Shown: positions 16,862 through 24,089 of the stretch, in pieces
Position numbering within the stretch: the first letter of the stretch is position 1
Layout of the letters: the number at the start of each line of letters is the position of its first letter
Source: Desulfobulbaceae bacterium
GTDB lineage: Bacteria > Bacteroidota > Ignavibacteria > Kapaibacteriales > UBA2268
Direction: 5' to 3'
NCBI GenBank assembly: GCA_018335795.1
Contig: JAGXRP010000033.1
Coordinates: 69,973-133,972, forward strand
DNA: 64,000 nt
Notes under the pieces: model-generated
Told to the model about the DNA's origin: nothing
Seen by the model: only the letters and a program-made list of their open reading frames with translations
The model's database searches: none
Program-made: the position numbers and the translations under genes

Positions 16862-17686
16862 TTATTCCTTGAGTGCCCCAGAAGTTAAACCTTTTATGAT
16901 TTGACGTTGAAAAATTATAAAAATTACAATGATTGGGAAAGCAGAAATCGCTGCCCCAGCCATCAAATGTCCCCAATCTATAGATTGTTTCCCCAAGTAG
17001 AATGCTAATCCAACCGGTAAAGTTCTGAATTTTTCAGTATTTGTGAATAGATACGGGAAAAGGAATGAATTCCAATTCGATAAAAAAGTATAAATTGCCA
17101 AAACTGTCAGCATCGGTTTGCTGAGTGGCACAATTATCCTAAAAATAATGTACCAAAATCCCGCGCCGTCAATTCTGGCAGCATCTTCGATTTCGCGAGG
17201 AATAGTCAAAATATATTGTCGCATTAAAAAGATGCCAAATGGCGTAACAAGCCATGGCACAATCAAGCTATAATACGAATTAATCCAACCATAACCAACC
17301 ATCATTCGATATAAAGGTATCATTATGACATGCGGCGGAATTATCATTACACCAAGCAATGTTGCAAATAAAATGGCTTTCCCGATGAATTCTTTTCTTG
17401 CAAAGGCATATGCCACCAAAGTGCAAAAAAGCAAATTCCCTGCTGTCACAAACGTAGCTACGAACAATGAATTCAGGAAGTACTTATCGAAAGAATCTGA
17501 TTGCAAAGCATCAAAATAATTCATGAGTGTGAAATCGGAAAACAATAACTCATGGAAAGTCTGATATTTTTCGGGGTATTCCTTCAGAGATAGTAGAAGC
17601 ATCCAAAATACTGGGAAAACCATTCCAATTCCTATGATGATTAATATTCCGTAAATCAATATTTTTTGAATTGAGATGTTATTCAT
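16862..17686 (-). CDS. ABC transporter permease (carbohydrate, MalG-like)
   Basis: This 274-residue permease has six hydrophobic segments, and the EAA loop that contacts the ATPase is clear: EIEDAARIDGAGFWYIIFRI followed by VPLSKP. This places it in the CUT1 family with MalG. The N-terminal region (IGMVFPVFWMLLLSLK) and the C-terminal GLTSGALKE are also typical. No MalF-type partner, binding protein or ATPase is present in the window, so it must pair with subunits encoded elsewhere or be a relic. Its start overlaps the end of dacB by eight bases, showing translational coupling. Confidence 0.88.
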   Translation of the reverse strand: MNNISIQKILIYGILIIIGIGMVFPVFWMLLLSLKEYPEKYQTFHELLFSDFTLMNYFDALQSDSFDKYFLNSLFVATFVTAGNLLFCTLVAYAFARKEFIGKAILFATLLGVMIIPPHVIMIPLYRMMVGYGWINSYYSLIVPWLVTPFGIFLMRQYILTIPREIEDAARIDGAGFWYIIFRIIVPLSKPMLTVLAIYTFLSNWNSFLFPYLFTNTEKFRTLPVGLAFYLGKQSIDWGHLMAGAAISAFPIIVIFIIFQRQIIKGLTSGALKE

Positions 17687-19220
17687 ACGAATCTGTTACT
17701 GCAAAACGATATGTGAAATCTGATAATAACTGAGCTAATTTATTTTCTAAATCTTTATATACTCCAACATTTGGACCATTGAAAATGAAAGCAAATGCGA
17801 TTGTATCACCTTCGATAGTATCAATATACCCTGCTAAGGCGCTTACATTGCGCAAAGTGCCGGTTTTTGCAGTAATATTTCCATTAGAAGATGAATTTCT
17901 AAGTCTTTTTTTAAGTGTCCCATCATTTCCTGCTAAAGAAAATGAATTTCTGAACTCATCTCTAAAGCTACTTTTATAAGATTCCTGCAATACTTTGATT
18001 ATTGATTCAGGAGTCACTAAATTCCGACGAGAAAGCCCGGAACCATCATTCAACATACATTTTTTACAAATAATTCCGTATTGAATAAACAGTTCATCAT
18101 AATACAATCTTGCGGATTTCCCATTGTCATCGTCTAAGTTTGCTTCTGCTCCCACAATTTTAAACAATGTTTCAGCCAAATAATTATCACTGTCTTTATT
18201 TATTTTGCTTAATATATCCAACATTGGTCTTCTGAATTCTGTGACAGGCGTGAATATAATTGATGAATTGTTGTGATAAGCATCCGTAACAGAGCTTGAA
18301 CCTGTAATTTTGATTCCGCCGGCTTCTAAGCGACTTTTGAATGCTCCTGCGATAGCCAATTCAGGGAAAGTCAAATTGTGACCATAGGAAGCTGTACGAT
18401 TCGAAGCTAAATTGCCTGTAATAGTAAAGACCTGTTTACCATCCTTTGCGGCTCTTGAGACCACTCTTAGATTTGATGCTTTTTTCTTCGAGCCTTTCAC
18501 TGTAGCCGAATTGATAGTTAAGAAATGTTCTGATGATGGTAGATATTGTACCCTAACCGGAGTCCCGGCTTTCGTGCCTGATGAAACAATAGCATAAACC
18601 ACATTCCTGTCAAGACTAATTGCTGATATGGGGGGAAGTTGGACCACGACATCCTTATCGCCGCTATATGTCAAACGTTCGTAAACACCGTCGAAATAGC
18701 TCCCATCAACAAAGATATCACCTTTGATTTCTTTCACACCCAATTCTTTGACTTTATCGGAAATGAACTCCAAATCTCGTAGTGAAAAATTTCCGTCACC
18801 AAACCCCACCAAATAAAGATTTCCTTTGAGAATGGAATCCGGACTAATATAACCATCTGTAAATACTTTTGTGGGTATCATATAGTCAGCACCGAACAGG
18901 TTTAGAGCAGCAAATGACGTAAACAATTTGGTTACCGATGCCGGAGTGAGCGCCTTGGTGAGATTATGCGAATAGTATGACTTGTTGTTATTGAGTGAAT
19001 GAACAGCAATTCCATACTCTGTTTTGCCGATTTTTGATAGTGCGATTGTACGCTCAATATCCTGAACCAGAAGCCCCAAAGAATAGACACTATCTAATTC
19101 GTTGAATCCCGTAAAGAAGGTCTCTCGATAGATTTGGGCTGCATCTATATCGGTTTGACTGCTTGCCGAAACAGTCAATGCCCAAAAACAAATTATAATA
19201 ATTGGTAGTCTGATTTTCAT
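17679..19220 (-). CDS. dacB: D-alanyl-D-alanine carboxypeptidase/endopeptidase (PBP4, peptidase S13)
   Basis: This 513-residue protein has a signal peptide (MKIRLPIIIICFWALTVSAS). The three penicillin-binding motifs are in order: SVTK near residue 95 (TPASVTKLF), SDN (KDSDNYLAE) and KTG near 450 (ITAKTGTLRNVSALAGYI). It trims or cuts peptidoglycan peptide cross-links in the periplasm. The large insert between SxxK and SxN is the usual class C PBP4 architecture. It lies 54 bases downstream of miaA and overlaps the orphan permease gene. Confidence 0.94.
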   Translation of the reverse strand: MKIRLPIIIICFWALTVSASSQTDIDAAQIYRETFFTGFNELDSVYSLGLLVQDIERTIALSKIGKTEYGIAVHSLNNNKSYYSHNLTKALTPASVTKLFTSFAALNLFGADYMIPTKVFTDGYISPDSILKGNLYLVGFGDGNFSLRDLEFISDKVKELGVKEIKGDIFVDGSYFDGVYERLTYSGDKDVVVQLPPISAISLDRNVVYAIVSSGTKAGTPVRVQYLPSSEHFLTINSATVKGSKKKASNLRVVSRAAKDGKQVFTITGNLASNRTASYGHNLTFPELAIAGAFKSRLEAGGIKITGSSSVTDAYHNNSSIIFTPVTEFRRPMLDILSKINKDSDNYLAETLFKIVGAEANLDDDNGKSARLYYDELFIQYGIICKKCMLNDGSGLSRRNLVTPESIIKVLQESYKSSFRDEFRNSFSLAGNDGTLKKRLRNSSSNGNITAKTGTLRNVSALAGYIDTIEGDTIAFAFIFNGPNVGVYKDLENKLAQLLSDFTYRFAVTDSYE

Positions 19221-19274
19221 ACTTTTGTAAAATTCTCTTTATCTGCTAATACAAATTAACAAAAATCATTTGAA

Positions 19275-20192
19275 TTACAAACGATTAAATACATTTTTAA
19301 AGCGTTCCAAATCATTTGTAATATCAATTACACCCTCAATTTTTTTAAACCACGTAAATTGACGCTTGGCATAATGTCGCGTATTTTGTTTTATCAATTC
19401 AATTGCTCGTTCGAGACTTGTTTGTCCGTCTAAATAATTGATGATTTCTTTGTAACCGACAGTGTTCATCGAATTGAATTTGAGGTCGAATCCGAGTGAT
19501 AACAAATAATTAACTTCGTCAATTAACCCGCTCCCAATCATACTATCCACTCTTGAATTGATAATTTGATATAAGGATTCTCGTTGAGGAAAAAGACCAA
19601 AATATTTGGGAACAAAATTATGCTTCTTCTCCGATTCCTGTGATTCTGAAAATTTAATTCCAAATGAATAGAAGAACTCTATGGCTCTAACGATTCTTTG
19701 CGGGTTCATATCGCGATTTTTTTCCGCCGAGACAGGGTCAATTTGCTTAAGTAATTGGTACAGATGCTCTCTGCCTTTCTCTTTGAGCATATTATTCAGA
19801 TTGTCTCTAACCAAATCTCTTGATTCATTTACAGGCTCATCGGATAGACCCTCAAAAAATGCTTTGATGTAGAATCCTGTTCCGCCTACAATAACCGGTA
19901 TTTTATCGCGATTGAGGATATCATTTACAGCTGTGAGTGCATCTTCAGCAAATATTCCGGCGCTATAATCAACGTTTGGAAACAGGAAATCAATCAAATG
20001 ATGCTTCACGAGCGACATTTCTTCTTTCGACGGTTTCGCAGTTCCTATGTTCATATATTTATAAATCTGCCTCGAATCAGCTGACACAATTTCCATTGGT
20101 CCAATTTGGGCAAGGTCAAGAGCAGTTTTAGTTTTACCTGATGCAGTAGGACCAATGATGACAGGGATATCTATAGTCTTATTCTCGGTCAT
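19275..20192 (-). CDS. miaA: tRNA dimethylallyltransferase
   Basis: The enzyme has 305 residues from the ATG at 20192 (MTENKTIDIPVIIGPTASGK); the longer frame to 20273 would overlap pcm by 95 bases. It transfers dimethylallyl to A37 of tRNAs reading UNN codons. The P-loop GPTASGKTKTALDLA, VSADSRQIYKYMNIGTAKPS, HHLIDFLFPNVDYSAGIF and the C-terminal RQFTWFKK are all conserved. The start lies inside the last 14 bases of pcm, so the two are coupled. Confidence 0.95.
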   Translation of the reverse strand: MTENKTIDIPVIIGPTASGKTKTALDLAQIGPMEIVSADSRQIYKYMNIGTAKPSKEEMSLVKHHLIDFLFPNVDYSAGIFAEDALTAVNDILNRDKIPVIVGGTGFYIKAFFEGLSDEPVNESRDLVRDNLNNMLKEKGREHLYQLLKQIDPVSAEKNRDMNPQRIVRAIEFFYSFGIKFSESQESEKKHNFVPKYFGLFPQRESLYQIINSRVDSMIGSGLIDEVNYLLSLGFDLKFNSMNTVGYKEIINYLDGQTSLERAIELIKQNTRHYAKRQFTWFKKIEGVIDITNDLERFKNVFNRL

Positions 20193-20847
20193 CAATTTCC
20201 CAACCCTTATCGCCAATAAGCGGGACGAAACGAAATTTACTGTGCTCCGAAATTGAGATTTTTTCTTCATCAATTCGGATTAGTTTAGTCATAGTTTGTA
20301 ATTTCAAATCACCAACCGGTGCAACAAGTTTGCCATTGATTTTCAATTGCTTGACCAATTCATTTGGAATTGATGGGACCCCTGCTGTTACAAGGATTGC
20401 ATCATAAGGCATAAATTCAGGCAATCCCATGCTACCATCGCCTAATTTGATATGAATATCAAAATTTAACATTTCGAATAATGCTTTTGATTTGTTGAAC
20501 AGTTGAGGTATTCTTTCAACGGTAAAAACCTCGACGTTGCATAAACTCAAAATCATGCTTTGATATCCGCTACCCGTACCGATTTCCAATACTTTATCGC
20601 CATTCTTCAATTCTAATAATTGCGTCATGAATGCGACAGTATATGGTTGCGAAATCGTTTGTTTGAAATCTATTGGGAGTGCCATATCATCGTAGGCTTT
20701 GTCAAATAGGGATTGGTCTATAAAAAGCTCGCGCGGAATTTGCAGAATGGCGTTTAAAACCTTTTCGTCAAAAATACCCTTTTTTCTCAAGTCTTTGACT
20801 AATTTTTCCCGTGCTGCGGGGTCTAATCTGAGAAAATCATTTATCAT
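20179..20847 (-). CDS. pcm: Protein-L-isoaspartate O-methyltransferase
   Basis: This 222-residue SAM-dependent enzyme repairs isoaspartyl residues in aged proteins. QTISQPYTVAFMTQLLEL is the substrate-side motif, VLEIGTGSGYQSMILSL the SAM-binding motif I, and YDAILVTAGVPSIPNELV the later motif. Length and order are canonical. It is three bases downstream of cdaA and overlaps miaA, within a compact minus-strand unit. Confidence 0.94.
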   Translation of the reverse strand: MINDFLRLDPAAREKLVKDLRKKGIFDEKVLNAILQIPRELFIDQSLFDKAYDDMALPIDFKQTISQPYTVAFMTQLLELKNGDKVLEIGTGSGYQSMILSLCNVEVFTVERIPQLFNKSKALFEMLNFDIHIKLGDGSMGLPEFMPYDAILVTAGVPSIPNELVKQLKINGKLVAPVGDLKLQTMTKLIRIDEEKISISEHSKFRFVPLIGDKGWEIDDRE

Positions 20848-20849
20848 AA

Positions 20850-21617
20850 TTAAGTCTGGGATAGACGGTTTGTTAAGATTTCACCAATTTCGTTATGTTG
20901 TATATTCAAAGTCATATCTCCACTTTCCGAAATCGAGATGCCACCGGTCTCTTCAGAAACTACAAGTACAATTGTGTCAGCTTGTTCGGATAATCCTAAT
21001 GCAGCCCTATGACGCGTACCAAGATTTTTATTTCCAAATTTAGTTTGCGAACTAAGTGGCAATACGCACCGTGCAGCTACAATCATGTTGTTGTCAATTA
21101 TTACAGCACCATCATGAAGTGGTGATTTTGAATTGAAAATTGAAAGTAACAATTCCTTGGATACCATTGATTGTAGCGGAATGCCTGTGTCAACGGTCAT
21201 CTGAACATTCTGAGAACGAGTGAATACTATTAATGCTCCAATGTGTTTTTCCGACATTTCGATTGCTGCTTCGATTACTTCATCAACTGTTTCGGATATT
21301 TTGGGCTTTACGAATACCCTGAAAATAGGACTTCGGACAATTATCATTAGCAATTTGCGTAATTCGGGTTGGAACAGTATTATGAAAGCTATTAGCCAAA
21401 TATCTGATATTGTTCGCAGAATCCAATTCAATGACTTAAAGTTAATGGCTTCAGTAATAAATTGCAAACCGATTATAATGACCATTCCAAAAAGTATCTG
21501 AACGGCAACAGTGTTCTTCAATGAGCGATAAACCCAATAAATTATCAATGCAACGATAATTATATCGAATAAATCAATCAAAGTGAATGTCAGAAAACCA
21601 ATTTTGAACAACGTCAT
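20850..21617 (-). CDS. cdaA: Diadenylate cyclase CdaA (c-di-AMP synthase)
   Basis: This 255-residue membrane enzyme makes cyclic di-AMP from two ATP. Three N-terminal hydrophobic segments cover roughly residues 10-80. The catalytic DisA_N domain follows, with LHDGAVIID near 165 and GTRHRAALGLSE near 203. The tail IVLVVSEETGGISI is conserved. C-di-AMP usually governs potassium and osmolyte balance and cell-wall integrity, consistent with dacB further down the same strand. It starts 13 bases after the PhoH-family gene. Confidence 0.94.
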   Translation of the reverse strand: MTLFKIGFLTFTLIDLFDIIIVALIIYWVYRSLKNTVAVQILFGMVIIIGLQFITEAINFKSLNWILRTISDIWLIAFIILFQPELRKLLMIIVRSPIFRVFVKPKISETVDEVIEAAIEMSEKHIGALIVFTRSQNVQMTVDTGIPLQSMVSKELLLSIFNSKSPLHDGAVIIDNNMIVAARCVLPLSSQTKFGNKNLGTRHRAALGLSEQADTIVLVVSEETGGISISESGDMTLNIQHNEIGEILTNRLSQT

Positions 21618-21629
21618 TATTATATATCT

Positions 21630-22631
21630 TTATTTTTCGCGATTATTCTCAGTCGTTTCTCTTTTGGCGATATCATTCTCGTAAGCTTTAATAATTTCGG
21701 CTACAAGTTTGTGACGTACAACGTCACGATTATCGAAGTAAATGAAACCTATATCATCAATATCTTTCAATAGCCTTTGAGCCTCTTTCAGCCCAGAAAT
21801 TGCGTGATGAGGTAAATCAATTTGTGTTATATCGCCTGTAACTATAGCTTTGGAATTAGGACCTAAACGTGTAAGAAACATTTTCATCTGTGTTGCTGTT
21901 GCATTCTGAGCTTCATCTAAAATGATAAAAGAGTTGCTCAAAGTACGTCCTCTCATGTACGCTAATGGAGTGATTTCGATTACGTTTTTCTCTATAAGGG
22001 ATTTCACTTTTTCTACTGAAATCATGAAATGCAAAGCATCCATCAAAGGTCTTAAGTAAGGGTCAATTTTCTCTTGCAAATCACCTGGCAAAAATCCCAA
22101 GGATTCACCCGCTTCCACTGCAGGTCTTGATAAAATTATGCGTGTGACCTCATTATTTCTAAGTGAAGCCAATGCCATTGCAACAGCTAAGAAAGTTTTT
22201 CCGGTACCTGCCGGACCTATAGCAAAAACAAGATCATTTTGCTGAACTAATTTGAAATAATCATGTTGCTTTGCATTTCGTACTCTGATTGCATCTTTTA
22301 CTCCTTGAAAAATAATCTGATTCATGAATCTCGCTGAATGGCTTTCAGAACCTTTAGGCTTATTGTCAATCAAATCAATTACAGTTTTGACATCGCTTTC
22401 GGTAAGAGTCTTATTTCTCTTCAACATATAATTCATTTCATTCAAGATCTTCTCGATTTTTTCAATCTCATTTTCATCGCCTTTCAGTATTAGACTACTA
22501 CCTCTGACTATTATACCTGCTTTGAACCGATTTTCAATCATATTGATATAAATGTCATTAGTACCGAAAAGTGAAACGGGTTCTATATCCTCAAATTCAA
22601 TACGTTTCTCTGTCAATTTTAAATACTCCAC
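21630..22631 (-). CDS. PhoH-family ATPase (PhoL/YbeZ-like)
   Basis: This 333-residue protein carries the PhoH NTPase domain after an N-terminal KH-like/leader region of about 120 residues (INMIENRFKAGIIVRGSSLI). Walker A is GPAGTGKTFLAVAMAL, followed by RPAVEAGESLGFLPGDL and Walker B in FIILDEAQNATATQMKMFLTR. VTGDITQIDLP is the family signature after Walker B. These ATPases are linked to ribosome and RNA metabolism, usually beside the endoribonuclease YbeY, which is not seen here; cdaA takes that place. Confidence 0.93.
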   Translation of the reverse strand: MEYLKLTEKRIEFEDIEPVSLFGTNDIYINMIENRFKAGIIVRGSSLILKGDENEIEKIEKILNEMNYMLKRNKTLTESDVKTVIDLIDNKPKGSESHSARFMNQIIFQGVKDAIRVRNAKQHDYFKLVQQNDLVFAIGPAGTGKTFLAVAMALASLRNNEVTRIILSRPAVEAGESLGFLPGDLQEKIDPYLRPLMDALHFMISVEKVKSLIEKNVIEITPLAYMRGRTLSNSFIILDEAQNATATQMKMFLTRLGPNSKAIVTGDITQIDLPHHAISGLKEAQRLLKDIDDIGFIYFDNRDVVRHKLVAEIIKAYENDIAKRETTENNREK

Positions 22632-22675
22632 TTTTAATAATCTTTAAAAATAAGAACTAAGTTTCAGAGTACCAA

Positions 22676-22706
22676 ACAAAAACCCTGCTTCGTAAACGAA
22701 ACAGGG
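22676..22706 (-). terminator. Rho-independent terminator of the LysM gene
   Basis: Arms 22683-22692 and 22697-22706 form a 10-bp stem (one G-U pair) with a 4-base loop. On the minus strand it is followed by a U-run (22682-22678). The opposite face also has a T-run, but no plus-strand gene ends here. It separates the LysM unit from phoH. Confidence 0.75.
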
Positions 22707-22733
22707 CTTTTTATCAAAATAATTCAATTATCA

Positions 22734-23519
22734 TTAATTTACGCCGGGTTGTACAGCTTCGTTTTCTGCTTGAGCTTCTTTCTTCATTCTCCAATATTTA
22801 CGCTCAGCTTTCATTTCGTCGCTGGATTTGGGTCCTTTTACCGGAATTTGTAAAACTTGACCCGGATGGATTATATCAGGGTTTCTGATTTGGTCAGTAT
22901 TTGCTTGCCAAATTTTTGGCCACATGAATGGGTCACCATAAATTTCGATTTTGCCTGCTATATTCCACAAACAATCGCGATTTTCAGCCCATGTTCCTAC
23001 AGTATAAGTAGTAATTTTCTTTTCTCTGTAAAGACCTTTGATATCTTTTGCTAATGCAATGATTTTATTATAAAATTCAGGTATCAAAGAAATCTTATTT
23101 TTGCGAAGTTCGTTCAAATCTGCTTCCAATTTGCGTACTTCGTCTTGACGGTCAGCAAGTTGGCTATCTGATAGTCTTTGCATTTCGCGAACTTTGTTTT
23201 CAATAACGCCCAATCTTTGTTTGAAAGCGGCGATATCAGCATCAGTAGCACCTAATAGACGTTTTGTTTCGTCTTCGCAATCTTTAAGTTGCTTGTTTAC
23301 ATCTTCAAGTTTAGCTTTCAAGCCATCTACCTTGATATTCGCATCGTTCAATCTTTTTTCAAGATCTTGAACAACTTGGAGGTATTGGTTAATCCTTAAA
23401 GTAGCTTCATCTTTTGTCAATTCGGCATCAGGTTTGTTTGCTGGTGGTGGTACCACCTGAGCTTCGATTGCTGCAGATGCAATCATCAATAAGGCAAAAA
23501 TTATTAAAAAGTTTTTCAT
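22734..23519 (-). CDS. Secreted coiled-coil protein with C-terminal LysM domain
   Basis: This 261-residue protein has a signal peptide (MKNFLIIFALLMIASAAIEAQ). A long heptad-rich coiled coil covers residues about 35-150 (for example LRINQYLQVVQDLEKRLNDA). A LysM-type module follows at about 170-235: YTVGTWAENRDCLWNIAG, then FMWPKIWQANTDQIRNP and HPGQVLQIP. It should bind peptidoglycan glycan strands and project a coiled-coil rod into the periplasm. It ends with a Lys-rich tail. It lies just downstream of a small coiled-coil lipoprotein gene and has its own terminator. Confidence 0.85.
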   Translation of the reverse strand: MKNFLIIFALLMIASAAIEAQVVPPPANKPDAELTKDEATLRINQYLQVVQDLEKRLNDANIKVDGLKAKLEDVNKQLKDCEDETKRLLGATDADIAAFKQRLGVIENKVREMQRLSDSQLADRQDEVRKLEADLNELRKNKISLIPEFYNKIIALAKDIKGLYREKKITTYTVGTWAENRDCLWNIAGKIEIYGDPFMWPKIWQANTDQIRNPDIIHPGQVLQIPVKGPKSSDEMKAERKYWRMKKEAQAENEAVQPGVN

Positions 23520-23548
23520 AGTTTTCTGTCTTTAAATGTTTAACATAA

Positions 23549-23854
23549 TTAGTTATTAGGATTGTAATCAGGCCAAACATTGGGCCATTGCGACAACTTT
23601 GTTTTAATAAAATCTTTGTCCTTGTTGCAATCGTTCAGTATAGCTTGGCGGGAGTTTATTTCGCTCTCCAATTTTGGTACTTCTGATAGCTTTGTTGTGA
23701 TAGCTTGGTTTAATTGGTTCTCTTTCTTTCTCAGTTCAGCCAATTGTGCAAGTTGTTCTTCAGTGATTTTTGAAGTACAGCTTGTAAACGACATGGTTGA
23801 AAAAAGGATTGCAGAGCTTAAACCTAAAGCAATTGCGAATCTCTTCAAATTCAT
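23549..23854 (-). CDS. Small coiled-coil lipoprotein
   Basis: This 101-residue protein has a lipoprotein signal ending near FTSC (Cys at residue 26) and a charged coiled coil (ITEEQLAQLAELRKKENQLN, then VPKLESEINSRQAILNDC). It ends in a Trp- and Pro-rich tail, LSQWPNVWPDYNPNN. The helix resembles Lpp-like or OmpH-like spacers, without a recognised peptidoglycan attachment residue. It is 29 bases upstream of the LysM gene and very likely co-transcribed, suggesting a two-part envelope spacer. Confidence 0.7.
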   Translation of the reverse strand: MNLKRFAIALGLSSAILFSTMSFTSCTSKITEEQLAQLAELRKKENQLNQAITTKLSEVPKLESEINSRQAILNDCNKDKDFIKTKLSQWPNVWPDYNPNN

Positions 23855-24089
23855 ATAGCCTCCATTAAAAAATAATATAACATATTTCCAATTTTTTCAT
23901 CTTAACGATACCATCAATAGTATGCAAATATCGTTATAATTTTTATTTTAACCTAATGTGAAACGAATATAAATACAAAAATATTATAAAATCGATGCAA
24001 ATTACTATGATTTTGCAATTTTGTACATAATTGTCTTGTTTTTTTGGTAAATTTAAAGTTTATATAATGACTAATTCTAAAATGATTTT

